Positions 1 through 9,578 of a stretch of DNA of 64,000 bases are shown piece by piece. How positions within the stretch are numbered: the stretch's first letter is position 1; every line of letters starts with the position of its first letter. The notes beneath the pieces were generated by a model. It made no database searches, had not been told where the DNA came from, and saw only the letters and a program-made list of their open reading frames with translations. The stretch comes from Spongilla lacustris. Lineage: Eukaryota > Porifera > Demospongiae > Spongillida > Spongillidae. The translations under genes and the position numbers were made by a program. The stretch lies in contig OX442426.1 in NCBI GenBank assembly GCA_949361645.1, positions 3,034,673 through 3,098,672 of the forward strand, in the 5' to 3' direction.

Positions 1-117
1 CCACCATAACCTGGCTCCAGCAGTAACCGTGAGCAGAATCAAATTCAATTCAAGAGTGCGGCAGTCCAGCAAAAACATAGCTATGTTCATCTCGGAGTTG
101 CGACAGTTAGCTACCAA

Positions 118-606
118 GTGCTACGTAACCGTATCGTGATAGGCATAAACGACCCCAACATACAGCGGAGGCTACTGGCTGAACCGAACCTGACCCTGAA
201 GAAGGCGACGGAAATAGCACAGGCTCTGGAAACAGGGGATCATGGTGCAGCGGATCTGCAGTCACCCCAAGCAGTTCCGGTACACACCATTGAGGGAAAG
301 CAAGACGGCAGTAAAGAGCACGCTAGAGGGAAAGGTAGCCCAACTTGTTATCGGTATGGAGGCAAGCACCTCCTGGCTCCAGTCTGCAAGTTCAAGTATG
401 CAGAGTGTTTCTCGTGCAGAAAGATAGGTCACATGGGTCAAGTATGCCGGAAAGCAAAGACGTCCGCTGGTACTGGCAGGTCAAGAGGAAGTAAAGCAAA
501 CAAATCAGGTGCGCAGAAACCACATAAGGCTAACGCAGTGGTGATCAATGAGTCTCATAGTTCACACTACCTTCAAACTGAGAGGTGGGAGAGATGCAGC
601 TACTAA
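118..606 (+). pseudogene. gag nucleocapsid region of gypsy-1
   Basis: Gag packages the element RNA in a cytoplasmic particle. The C-terminal half shows a degenerate first zinc knuckle (CYRYGGKH...VCKFKYAEC) and a good second one (CFSCRKIGHMGQVC, about residues 97-110), followed by a basic stretch. No ATG begins the open frame; a GTG codon does, so the true start is probably upstream or lost. The frame ends at a TAA at 604-606 and the protease continues in another frame. Confidence 0.75.
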
Positions 607-760
607 GCCACTACTGGTCACTGTAAAAGTGGAGGGCAAGTATTCACTACAGATGGAGGTAGACACAGGCGCATCAGTATCCCTGATCAGTGAAGTGACA
701 CTCAAGAAGATGTGGACAGACAAGACTCCTAAGCTAGGCCCAACCAACGTGACACTGTGA
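548..760 (+). pseudogene. Retropepsin domain of gypsy-1
   Basis: An aspartic protease fragment with the catalytic triplet in VDTGASVSLIS (about residues 38-48). In Ty3/gypsy elements this domain cuts the Gag-Pol precursor. The frame overlaps the end of gag by about 60 bases in another frame and stops at 758-760; matching sequence continues to about 900 (GCDWLKQLKLNW, typical of the protease-RT linker) after a further frame change. Confidence 0.8.
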
Positions 761-959
761 TCCTATTCCGAAGAAGTCATCAAAGTGTTGGGAGAACTGA
801 AAGTATGGTGATCAAAAGAGGAGACTAAGCTTATTGGTGATGACAGGAAATGGACCAAGTCTATTGGGCTGCGATTGGTTGAAACAGTTGAAGCTGAACT
901 GGGGTGAACTATTTCATTTGAACTGTGCTGCTACCTTATCACTGCAAGGAGAGTTGCAG

Positions 960-1660
960 AGGCATGGAGATGTGTTCAAAGAGGGTCTAGACAAGATAAA
1001 AGGAATGGAGGTCAAAATCCACATAGAACCTGGAGCACAGCCACAGTTTATTCAACCACGGACAGTACCTTTGTTTTTGAGAGCAAGGGTGGAGAAGTAG
1101 TAGAGGACAAGGTCATAGAACCGGTGTAGTTCTCTGAGTGGGCAGCTCCTATTGTTCCAATTTTCAAAGAGAACAGTTCTGCCAGGATATGCAGGGAAGG
1201 CAAGGTGACGTTGAACAGGTTTGCCAAGACAGAGAAATACCCGTTACCATGCATAGAGAACCTTTTAGCAGCTCTATCAAGGGGAACAATCTTTCACAAA
1301 GTTGAACTTAGCAAATGCCTACCTTCAGCTGCCTTTGGAAGATAAGTCGAGGAACTACGTCACAATCAACACACATAAGGGACTTTTCAGGTACAATAGG
1401 CTACCATTTGGAGTGGCATCAGCGCCAGCTGTATTCCAGAGAACCTTAGAGAGTCTAATACAAGGGATCCAGCGTGTGGTGGCATATATTGATGATATCC
1501 TCATCACAGGAGAGTCAGAACAGGAGCACCTGAAGAACCTGGATGAAGTGTTGAAGACACTGGAGTCAGTGGGACTGAGATTGAAGGCAGAAAGATGCAT
1601 GGCAGAAGTGGAATACTTTGGACATTGCATCTCTAAGGAAGGGATTTTTCCTACTTAGGC
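960..1660 (+). pseudogene. Reverse transcriptase of gypsy-1
   Basis: RT fingers and palm. The order is PRTVP near 1060, a WAAPIVP-type motif near 1140, then L.LANAYLQLPL with the first catalytic Asp lost to a frame break near 1300, LPFGVASAPAVFQR and the catalytic box AYIDDILITG (about 1480-1510). The frame stops at 1656-1658 (CPT-stop). At least two frameshifts separate the N-terminal third from the palm. Confidence 0.85.
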
Positions 1661-1679
1661 AAAAGTGACAGCCTTCAAA

Positions 1680-2275
1680 GAGGCTTCCAGTACCCAGTGA
1701 TGTACAGCAAGCAGTTCAGATCATTTTTAGGGTTGATCAACTATTACGGCACGTTTCTTCCTAACCTGTCCTCCAAACTGGCTCCACTGCCTTCACTCCT
1801 AAAAAACAGCAAGCCTTGCCAATGGTTGGACATTCATCGGAAGGCGTTCGATTGTGCTAAAAGCTGACCTCATCTCAAGTGCTCACACATTTTGATAGCA
1901 AGGAGGTGATCTTGTCATGTGACGCGTCATTGTACGGAGTTGGGGCAGTCCTAGCGATAGCATTCGCCTCAAGAACCTTAGCACTGCCTGAATGGAACTA
2001 CTCTCAACTTGATAAGGAGGGACTATCTATCATATTTGGTATAAAGAAATTTCCTGCTGGGACACCAACCAGTTCACAATCTTCACAGACCATAAGCCCT
2101 TGAAGCACGTGTTTGGGGAAGACAAAGCAATACCACCACTGGCATCTGCTAGACTGCAGCAATGGGCATTGATCCTGAGTGCTTACCAGTATTGGATTGT
2201 TCACAAGCCTGGGAAGGAAAATGCTAATGGTGATGTCTTGAGCCGATCACCAATTCCAGAGAGTCCTTCATAAGT
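1680..2275 (+). pseudogene. RT thumb and RNase H of gypsy-1
   Basis: After a frame change the thumb (FLGLINYYGTFLPNLS) leads into RNase H. The catalytic residues are visible in LSCDASLYGVGAVL (first Asp), NYSQLDKEGLSI (Glu) and FTDHKP (Asp, near 2088). The domain removes the RNA strand of the hybrid during reverse transcription. A frame break lies near 2065 and another near 2272. Confidence 0.8.
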
Positions 2276-2565
2276 TCCACTACTTGGGGAGACAGTTTTG
2301 TTGCCGGAAACACTAGAAGCATCTCCTGTCAATGCTAAACAGATAGCTAAGTGGACCGAGAGGGATCCTGTCTTGTCAATGGTCAAGAAGTGGCTCGCAG
2401 ATGGATGGCCAGAGAAGGAACAGGAAGAGGATCTTCAACCATACAGACAAAGGAAAGATGAACTAAGCTTGCAAGATGTATGCATCTTGTGAGGACAGAG
2501 AGTCATAATACCAGAACCAGGTCATAAGTTGGTGGTTGAGGAACTTCATGTGGGGCATTGAGGTA
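2276..2565 (+). pseudogene. Integrase N-terminal linker of gypsy-1, cut at 2565
   Basis: It matches the same region of the intact relative: KYWTDRDP there corresponds to AKWTERDPVLSMV here, then an RKDELS segment, a stop where the relative has W, and VVEELHVGH. The match ends abruptly at 2565 within the H2C2 zinc-binding motif. The last bases are GAGGTA; the continuing sequence TCTCCATGATGAAG is found at 9190. Confidence 0.75.
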
Positions 2566-2660
2566 TGTAGCGGACATATACAGACATGAGCTTTAATTAG
2601 AGATAGATATGTATGTTGTATCGCGTGGTGATTAATATTACTGATATTTAATCTTCCACA
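2566..2660 (+). repeat. Putative 5' LTR of the CsRn1-type element
   Basis: The 95 bases begin TGTAGCGGAC and end CTTCCACA, so they have the TG...CA form of an LTR, and they lie directly before the primer site. The length is short and no second copy exists in the window, so the 5' border could be a truncation rather than the true LTR start. Confidence 0.5.
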
Positions 2661-2661
2661 T

Positions 2662-2679
2662 TGGTGACCCTGATGTGAG
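2662..2679 (+). promoter_or_regulatory. tRNA-Trp-type primer-binding site
   Basis: TGGTGACCCTGATGTGA lies two bases downstream of the putative LTR. The expected complement of the tRNA-Trp 3' end is TGGTGACCCCGACGTG; the two differences are C-to-T changes, one of them in a CpG. tRNA-Trp priming is a known feature of CsRn1-group elements. Reverse transcription would start here. Confidence 0.7.
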
Positions 2680-2689
2680 ATGAGCGAGG

Positions 2690-3455
2690 AAGAGAAGCCG
2701 GTACAAGTGTCTGCAGTCAGCGTCAAACTACTGCCTTTCTGGCCTGCCGACCCACCTTGTGGTTCGCACAGGTAGAGGCACAATTTCAGGCAAGAGGCAT
2801 TTCTGTTGAACGAACCAAATTCGACTACGTGGTCGCATCTCTCTCACCCGAAGTTGTCACAGAGGTACGCGACCTCATCCTTAATCCACCTACCTCTCGT
2901 CCTTATACTGAGTTGCATACGGAATTGATTCAATGAACCGCGGTATCACAACGGCGCCAGCTACAGCAATCACTTAGCCGTGAAGAGCTGGGAGACCAGA
3001 CTCCTCGCTTGTTAAGATGGATGGAGCGACTATTGGGTGACAACACGAAGCATGCTAACGGACCACTTTTCCGCGAGCTATTTCTGCAGCACCTACCAGC
3101 GAATGTTCGTATCGTTTTGGCCTCACTAGCAAAAACCTTTTCCTTGAAAGAGTTGGCTGAGCGAGCAGACAAGGTGATGGAAGCTTCCATTTCCCCTACA
3201 TCAATTTCGTTTGTCACACCACCAGAACACTCTGAATTATACACTGAGGTGAACCGAGTTGCGGACTGAGGTTTCTGACCTTAAAAAACTACTGCAGACC
3301 ACTGCCTCAAGACAAAACATCTCTCTGAGGCAGGAGCAGGCTAGCAACCTGAGTTCTTCTGGTCTCTGCTGGTACCATTATTGTTCTGGGGATGCAGCTC
3401 AAAAGTGCAAGCCCCCATGTTCTAAGGCGGGAAACTTCAGGGCCAGGCACTAGTG
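2690..3455 (+). pseudogene. gag of the CsRn1-type element
   Basis: The capsid region reads FWPADPP.WF (across a frame break), then [12 protein letters not shown] and a segment with HLPANVRIVLASLAK. Near 3370-3420 is the finger CWYHYCSGDAAQKCKPPC, the C-H-C-C arrangement typical of CsRn1 gag instead of CCHC. Stops at 2935 and 3267 and frame changes break the reading frame. The capsid would coat the element RNA. Confidence 0.75.
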
Positions 3456-3469
3456 GCGACAGGTGTCTC

Positions 3470-3620
3470 TGGCCGTTCACCTTTTGTGAGTCGCCTATTC
3501 TATATCACAGATCGTTTAACTAATACCCGTTATTTGGTAGACACATGTGCCGAGGTTAGTGCAATTCCCCCCCTTCTAGTTCCGAACGTTGTCATCCACA
3601 AGATGGTTTAGCTCTACGTG
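3470..3620 (+). pseudogene. Protease of the CsRn1-type element with altered active site
   Basis: The translation reads RLFYITDRLTNTRYLVDT and then CAEVSAIPP where the family has DTGAEVSAIPP. The catalytic DTG is DTC here (Gly to Cys), which should disable the protease. The frame continues directly towards the RT. Confidence 0.6.
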
Positions 3621-4657
3621 CTGCAGTATTGCAACCTTTGGTACTTGTTCCATAACCTTGGATCTCGGACTATCTCGGATCTTTACACGGATTTTCATCA
3701 TTGCTGCAGTCAAACGACCAATCTTGGGTGCAGATGTCTTAAAACATTATGGCTTGGCCAAGGAGCCCCAGCACCTGAACCATCACTTAATCTCACCTTG
3801 CTACTTGCTAAGTCCGACAATGTATTTGAAGCTCTGCTGCAGGAATTTCCTTCAGTAATCCAGTCCTTGAATGAGCAAACTCCAATTAAACATAATGTCA
3901 CTCATCACATTATCACTTCAGGTCCCCCTGTTCACGCTCGTGCCCGACGTTTACCTCCTGAACGGTTAGCCATTGCACGCAGGGAGTTCGACCATATGTT
4001 ACAATTGGGCATTGTGCGTCCATCCTCCAGTATGTGGGCAACCCCATTGCATATGGTGTCCAAGAAAACTATGGGTGACTGGCGCCCGTGTGGTGACTAT
4101 CGCGCTCTAAATAATGCCACAATTCCAGATCGTTACCCTATTCCACACATTCAGGATTTTGCATTAACCCTATTTGGAGCCACAATCTTCTCTAAATTGG
4201 AATTAGTCCGAGCATACCATCAAATACCAGTGGAACCTGCTGATGTCCCTAAAACTGCAGTTATCACACCATTTGGTTTGTTTTTAAGGATGCCCTTTGG
4301 GTTGCGGAACGCAGCTCAGACCTTCCAACGCTTTATTGATGAAGTTTTTCGTGGCCTTCACTTTGCCTATGCGTACATTGACGATGTCCTGGTTGCTAGC
4401 ACATCTCCGGAGGAACACGAGCACCACCTTCGGTTGGTCCTGCAGCGGTTTCAGGAGCACGGTGTTGTTGTTAATCCAGTCAAGTGTCAATTCGGGGTCG
4501 CTGAGTTAGACTTCCTTGGGTACAGAGTTGACAAATGTGGTATTCGACCTTTGGATGAACGCGTTTCCACAATGAGACAGTTCCCCAGACCTTCTACACC
4601 ACGTAAACTTTGTGAGTTTTTAGGACTTGTCAACTTTTATCATCGCTTTATTCGATT
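3618..4657 (+). pseudogene. Reverse transcriptase of the CsRn1-type element
   Basis: The frame is nearly intact over about 345 residues: [33 protein letters not shown], the first catalytic region [13 protein letters not shown] (Asp of the usual LDLVRAYHQ replaced by Glu), [17 protein letters not shown], the catalytic box [10 protein letters not shown], and the thumb [12 protein letters not shown]. After FI the match stops at about 4657 and the sequence becomes the reverse strand of another element. Start choice inside the frame is arbitrary, since Pol is made as a polyprotein. Confidence 0.9.
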
Positions 4658-5605
4658 GTGTAAGAGGCACAGGGCTCTCCAATGTGAATTTGTCCAGATA
4701 GCACAAGTTTTTTCCACTCTTCCTTCACAAATGACTGTGTTGGGGGTATGGGGATGGAAATTTCATTTCCTGGGAATTTCTTTTTAGCTTCTCGTTCCCG
4801 TTTGGCAGTACACATTTTGCTAAGAGCTGCAACATTTATTCCATTAAGAGTAGCAAATTCTTTTACAATTTGTCCGCCATTTTTTGATTCAATTTCATGT
4901 TGTCTAGCACATGCAGACCAGGTATTTTTTTGACCAGTTAATTCAGCTTGTTTCAAATCATTTAACAGTTTTTCTTTATCCTATTCCACATTATAAAAAT
5001 TGGGGGAATGAGATGTTTTCTTCTTTTTGTTAGGAGGTGCAGGTTCAAAGTACTGAGCCAGGCGTTTTCTGTTGTGAGCGGAAACTGATTCATCTCCATC
5101 CAAAATGGTTAGTGGAACTGTTTTATAAAGGTCTGTATTCACTGCATCCCTGCATTTTCTTAATAATTCTCGATTTTCTTTTACTTGCTGTGACTTTGTT
5201 TTACGCTTTGCTACTTTCTTGCATTTTATCAAGCTGTCTACATAGCTGTGGCCATACCGCTGTGTACATTCATTGTCTAATTGTTCTGTTGAAAATTCAA
5301 CAAAGCTTTTCTCATCCATGGTATCTGGTAAGTCAATAGCAAAACTAGATTCCGAGTTGTACACTGGTTTGAGGGGAAATGAGTTTTGTAGATGATAGAA
5401 TGATTTGAAACACTCATCACATTTTGCCAGACTGTGCTTGCTTTTCTGTATTTGTGATAGCTGTTCCCATACGTTTATTGAAAAAGCTTTGTGATAGTCA
5501 TATCTACAGCTTTGAGGATGCCAGCGTTTAGAAAATGCTTGCTTGATAGTTGTGCAGTGTCTTTCATAGGGGCATGGGTATTTTCCTTCATGTGATCTAG
5601 CAAAG
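4657..5605 (-). pseudogene. Unrecognised gene 2 of the copy A element (N-terminal part)
   Basis: A minus-strand frame enters after a likely splice acceptor (TTTGCTAG) near 5605. It has a zinc-finger-like stretch with Cys and His (YPCPYERHC...CRYDYHK), a second Cys pair (CDECFKSF), an acidic middle, a basic region rich in Lys/Arg, and PPNKKKK. One TAG at 4981-4983 interrupts it; the same frame then continues with a conserved-looking segment ([27 protein letters not shown]). The C-terminal part is lost at the junction near 4657. I recall similar uncharacterised predictions in other sponges and cnidarians but cannot name a family. It could be the element's transposase or an accessory protein. 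Confidence 0.55.
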
Positions 5606-5644
5606 TAATTGTGACATAATATTATATATGTACCTTTCACCTCC

Positions 5645-6584
5645 ACAGTGCTGTTTGCTCCTCCCACGGTGCTGTGCTGTTTGCTCATCCCACAATGAGT
5701 GCTGTGTTGTTTGCTCCCCCCACGGTGCTGTGTTGTTTGTTCCTCCCACAGTGCTGTGTTGTTTGCTCCTCCCACAATGAGTGCTGTGTTTGCTCCTCCC
5801 ACAGCTAGGGTGCTGTTGTTTGCTCCTCCCACAATGAGTGCTGTGTTGTTTGCTCCTCCCACGGTTTCTGTGTTTGCTCCTCCCACAATGAGTGCTGTGT
5901 TGTTTGCTCCTCCCACGGTTTCTGTGTTTGCTCCTCCCACAGTGCTGTGTTGTTTGCTCCTCCCACAATGAGTGCTGTGTCTGCTCCTCCCACAGCTAGG
6001 GTGGTGCTGTTTGCTCCTCCCACAATGAGTGCTGTGTTGTTTGCTCCTCCCATGGTTTCTGTGTTTGCTCCTCCCACAATGAGTGCTGTGTTTGCTCCCC
6101 CCACGGTGCTGTGTTGTTTGCTCCTCCCACGGTTTCTGTTTTTGCTCCTCCCACAATGAGTGCTGTGTTTGCTCCCCCCACGGTGCTTCGTTGTTTGTTC
6201 CTCCCACGGTGCTGTGTTGTTTGTTCCTCCCACAGTGCTGTGTTGTTTGCTCCTCCCACAATGAGTGCTGTGTTGTTTGCTCCTCCCACAATGAGTGCTG
6301 TGTTGTTTGCTCCTCCCACGGTGCTGTGTTGTTTGCTCCCCCCACGGTGCTGTGTTGTTTGCTCCCCCCACGGTGCTGTGTTGTTTGCTCCCCCCATGGT
6401 GCTGTGTTGTTTGCTCCCCCCACGGTGCTGTGTTGTTTGCTCCCCCCACGGTGCTGTGTTGTTTGCTCCCCCCACGGTGCTGTGTTGTTTGCTCCCCCCA
6501 CGGTGCTGTGTTGTTTGCTCCCTCCACGGTGCTGTGGTTTGCTCCCCCCATGGTGCTGTGTTGTTTGCTCCCCCCACAGCTAGG
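5645..6584. repeat. 26/30-bp minisatellite
   Basis: About 34 tandem copies. The right half is regular with a 26-bp unit (GCTCCCCCCACGGTGCTGTG plus TTGTTT); the left half mixes in a 30-bp variant with ACAATGAGTGCTGTG. Because 26 is not a multiple of three, every frame on both strands stays open by cycling through three phases, giving long false proteins such as repeated GGANNTAPWGEQTTQH. It lies between the two genes of copy A. Confidence 0.95.
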
Positions 6585-6590
6585 CAAACA

Positions 6591-8843
6591 CTAATTTAAG
6601 TTCCTAGCTCTTGCACATCCATGGCCTATGCTATTTATACAAGTACTCCAAATTGGTTCAAATTCATGAGGTGCACTCCAATATTTAACTACTTTACTAA
6701 ACAAAAAATGCTTTAAACTATTTAACTCATTAATAGGTAACACCTTATATGCTGAACTTCCCATTACAGTACATTGTGCCATTACTTTTAAACCAAAATA
6801 CGATTCAACAGCTAGCTTTAGTGCCAAGGTTGGCATTTTGGATTCGGCCGTTAAACTACGGTGTAGCTGAATTGTCATTTCAGGAGGCCTGAGTGCACTT
6901 TTGTCTATCTCCGCAGATGGCAAACAGTTATTGCCATCCCTAATAGGCAGACACCTTGGCGACTCTGGTGCTGTTGCGGTGACTGGTGCTGTTGCTGTGA
7001 CTGGTACTGTTGCTGTGACTGGTACTGTTGCAGTGACTGGTGCTGTTGCTGTGACTGGTACTGTTGCAGTGACTGGTGCTGTTGCTGTAACTGGTGCTGT
7101 TGCTGTGACTGGTGCTGTTGCTGTGACTGGTGCTGTTGCTGTGACTGATGCTGTTGCTGTGACTGATGCTGTTGCTGTGACTGATGCTGTTGCTGTGACT
7201 GGTGCTGTTGCTGTGACTGGTACTGTTGCTGTGACTGGTACTGCTTCCTTGGCTGGTACTGGATGAGACAACCTTTTTGGCCAAGTACATGTAGGTGCAG
7301 TTTGACCTAATGCGTCCAATTTACCCAACAGTGCCATCTTTAGGTCATTTATGGCAGCCACAATACTGGTTTCCATCTTTTGTACTGAGGAATTAAAAGA
7401 GAATAAATACAGAGTCCTATGTGCACTTGTATCGTTACCTGCTTCAACAACATCTGATTGACTACTTCTGCTGAGGTAGATGGCGTGGTGATGGTAATGG
7501 TGAAGGTGTTGTAGAATATGAATATGAATATCGTCTATAGGGTGAAAATGTCCCTAGTTGGATTGGGTCAGTGGCTAATTCTGGCTGTGGGTCAGTGGCT
7601 GGTGCTGGGACTGTTGCAATGGCTGGTGCTGTACTGTTGCTGGGACTGGTGCTGGGACTGGTGCTGTGACTGTTGCTATGGCTGTTGCTGTGGCTGGTGT
7701 GACTGGTGCTGTGACTGTTGCTATGGCTGTTGCTATGGTTGTTGCTATGGCTGGTGCTGCGACTGTTGCTATGGCTGTTGCTGGGACTGTTGCTATGGCT
7801 GGTGCTGTGACTGTTGCTGGGACTGTTGCTGTGGCTGTGGCTTGTGCTGTGACAGTTGCTATGGCTGTTGCTGGGACTGTTGCTATGGCTGGTGCTGTGA
7901 CTTGCTGGGACTGTTGCTGTGGCTGTGGCTGGTGCGGTGACAGTTGCTATGGCTGTTGCTGGGACTGTTGCTATGGCTGGTGCTGTGACTGTTGCTGGGA
8001 CTGTTGCTGTGGCTGTGGCTGGTGCTGTGACAGTTGCTATGGCTGTTGCTGGGACTGTTGCTATGGCTGTTGCTGGGACTGTTGCTATGGCTGGTGCTGT
8101 GACTGTTGCTGGGACTGTTGCTGTGGCTGTGGCTGGTGCTGTGACTGTTGTGGCTGGCACTTCCGCTGTGCTGGCATAATCCAGAATTCTTCCTGAAATA
8201 ATTGTTTGTTGAATGTTATATTAACCTTGTAGGTTATCTACCTTTTGGTTTTGTTGGCTTTGCCTTGGCATTGCCAGTCTTTGCCGTAGTAGCAAGCTTT
8301 TTCCCTGGAAATGTGTAAAATTGCCATATGCCCATCACTTATATTAAAATTGTGAATAACCACTAACGTTTTGGAATCAGGGCTGTTTCCACAGTTCCAG
8401 CTGTTTCCATAGTTGTTGCTGCAGGATGGTTGCACTATACCCAGTAGCGCTATCAATTCAGAAAACGCTTACGTTGTTCTATTGTGGCAATTTCAACAGC
8501 TGTCTCCACTGACTCTTGTAGGAACTCTTTTTCTAGACGCTCCATATCACTCTTTGCCCCTAATGGTAATCATAGAATCTGGATCGATTGGTTTGTGGTA
8601 AATAAGTTAGTTTACCTGAACCCACAATCTCTCCATAGTACAGCGTCTGCGCCCACTTCACAGTGCAATCCACCCCGCCCCCGCTGTTGACGGATACGGC
8701 TCTGCCAGGCACCACAGACGCTGCATCCTCGTCTCGCCACCGTATCAGATAGTAGAGCTCTAGTGTCATCGCGCTGGTCATTAAACTTAATCTAACATCT
8801 CTTGTATCGAACCTGTCTCCTTGAGCGCCGTTCTTAAAGACAT
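6591..8843 (-). CDS. BEN-domain-like gene of copy A, five exons
   Basis: Predicted exons on the minus strand: 8843-8616, 8559-8473, 8304-8242, 8192-7439 and 7384-6591. All introns have GT/AG borders, and joined phases agree at least for the first four exons. The N-terminus has an SH3/Tudor-like strand pattern (LYYLIRWRDED, VKWAQTLYYGEIVGSG), followed by a helix (SDMERLEKEFLQE), a Lys-rich linker, a long Pro/Ala/Thr/Val repeat region and a C-terminal domain (LALKLAVESYFG... FEPIWSTCINSIG) resembling BEN domains. BEN proteins bind DNA in the nucleus. Copy B keeps exons 1-2. Damage: copy A lacks one base in exon 1 relative to copy B, and the repeat exon seems to change frame near 7465-7550. Confidence 0.55.
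6960..7250. repeat. 18-bp coding minisatellite
   Basis: About 16 copies of GCTGTTGCTGTGACTGGT. On the minus strand this codes for Val-Thr-Ala-Thr-Ala-Pro-type hexapeptides inside the last exon of the BEN-like gene. The 18-bp period keeps the frame, unlike the 26-bp array nearby. Confidence 0.9.
7600..8160. repeat. 6/18/36-bp compound coding minisatellite
   Basis: Variants of GCTGTTGCTATGGCTG and GCTGGGACTGTTGCT alternate in multiples of six bases. On the minus strand they code for Ala-Pro-Ala-Thr-Ala-Thr-Val runs in the fourth exon of the BEN-like gene. Higher-order units of about 100 bases recur between 7800 and 8150, suggesting unequal exchange. Confidence 0.9.
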
Positions 8844-9160
8844 AGCTCAAGTCTTGCGCTAAATTGTACGCTATATGCACTGCTCGGCTGCATTATATAC
8901 GAGCGATCGCTATAAGCACATGCGCATTCAGTGAATGTTAGGCGCGCTTAGATATGATTGGTTAACGGTGTTGAAGAAACGCGGGACTCGTACAATATGG
9001 AATGCATACGCACATGCATCAAAACACATGTTTACATACAGAAACATAATGTTCAAGTTACCCTGCATAAGGGTAGTACCCTTATTAGGTAAAAAATTAC
9101 CCCCTAGCACAAATTAATTTTCTACGTAGGTAGAGCACTGTGTAGGTAGCGCACTGCGTG

Positions 9161-9187
9161 GCGTTAACTTTATATTGACGCATACTG
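9161..9187. repeat. Terminal repeat of copy A
   Basis: GCGTTAACTTTATATTGA then CGCATACTG. The same end is at 21321-21347 in copy B (one base differs) and the first 18 bases recur inverted at 18032-18049. TA follows at 9188-9189, and gypsy-1 resumes with TCTCC, so a TA target duplication is plausible. Confidence 0.7.
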
Positions 9188-9189
9188 TA

Positions 9190-9572
9190 TCTCCATGATG
9201 AAGAGTCTGGCCAGGAGCTTCGTGTGGTGGCCTAAGTTGGACGCAGACTTAGAGGACAGAGCCAAGAGGTGTGAGATCTGACAAGTCCATTAGAAGGCTC
9301 TGGCACCAGCACCTTTGCACCCATGGGAGTGGCCGGAAATGCCATGGTGTCGACTCCATCTTGATTATGCAGGCCCCTTCCAAGGCAAGACGTTTCTACT
9401 GATCATATATGCACACAGCAAATGGCTGGATGCTTACGTAGTAGAGTCTACTACTTCAGCAGTGACGATACAGAAGCTGGAGTCATCTTTCTCGTGTCAT
9501 GGATTGTCTGTAACAGTTGTAACTGACAATGGCAGTGCTTTCACCAGACAGGAGTTTAAAAATATTTTCTAA
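9190..9572 (+). pseudogene. Integrase zinc-binding and core of gypsy-1
   Basis: Continuation of the element broken at 2565. It reads MMKSLARSFVWWPKL and then a TGA within the CxxC motif (CEI-stop), then HPWEWPEMPWCRLHLDYAGP and DNGSAFT, giving the first two catalytic Asp of the DDE core. A TAA after KNIF at 9570-9572 replaces the next residue. The integrase inserts the cDNA copy into the chromosome. Confidence 0.85.
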
Positions 9573-9578
9573 GGAGTA

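Larger units (their letters stand above)
1..2565 (+). mobile_element. Ty3/gypsy retrotransposon gypsy-1, 5' part
   Basis: Domains run in standard gypsy order: gag zinc knuckle, protease, reverse transcriptase, RNase H and the start of the integrase zinc-binding domain. The element enters the window from the left, so its 5' LTR and primer site are not seen. It breaks at 2565 inside the integrase H2C2 region and resumes at 9190: bridging 2565 to 9190 restores the expected HxGI..MK..A motif order, matching the intact relative at 18.5-20.6 kb. Several frameshifts and stops make it a relic. The relative shares the WEWP segment before the integrase core, so both belong to one lineage. Confidence 0.9.
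2566..4657 (+). mobile_element. CsRn1-type Ty3/gypsy element, 3' truncated
   Basis: A second gypsy element that starts exactly at the break in gypsy-1. It has a short LTR-like segment, a primer-binding site, gag with the unusual C-H-C-C finger of the CsRn1 group, protease and RT. It ends inside the RT thumb at about 4657, where a minus-strand coding sequence of another element begins. RNase H, integrase and 3' LTR are absent from the window. Confidence 0.8.
4657..9187 (-). mobile_element. Two-gene DNA element, copy A (truncated at one end)
   Basis: This minus-strand block holds a BEN-domain-like gene (8843-6591) and the N-terminal part of a second gene (about 5600-4657). Its right end, GCGTTAACTTTATATTGA followed by CGCATACTG, also occurs at the right end of copy B (21321-21347). 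Copy B carries the first 18 bases inverted at its left end, which defines a terminal inverted repeat. A TA dinucleotide follows at 9188-9189. The distal end is missing: the second gene is cut at about 4657 by a junction to the CsRn1-type element. The element class is unknown to me. Confidence 0.7.

Noticed and set aside
4981..6587. Very long open frames made of VGGANNTAPWGEQTTQH repeats on the minus strand and of CCVVCSPHGAV on the plus strand
   Set aside because: They are readings of the 26/30-bp minisatellite in several frames. Only the non-repetitive C-terminal portion (below about 5605) looks like real coding sequence.
7518..8196. Plus-strand open frames coding Cys/Trp/Gly or Val/Ala repeats
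   Set aside because: Shadows of the compound minisatellite. The spliced minus-strand frame joins to flanking non-repeat exons and is preferred.
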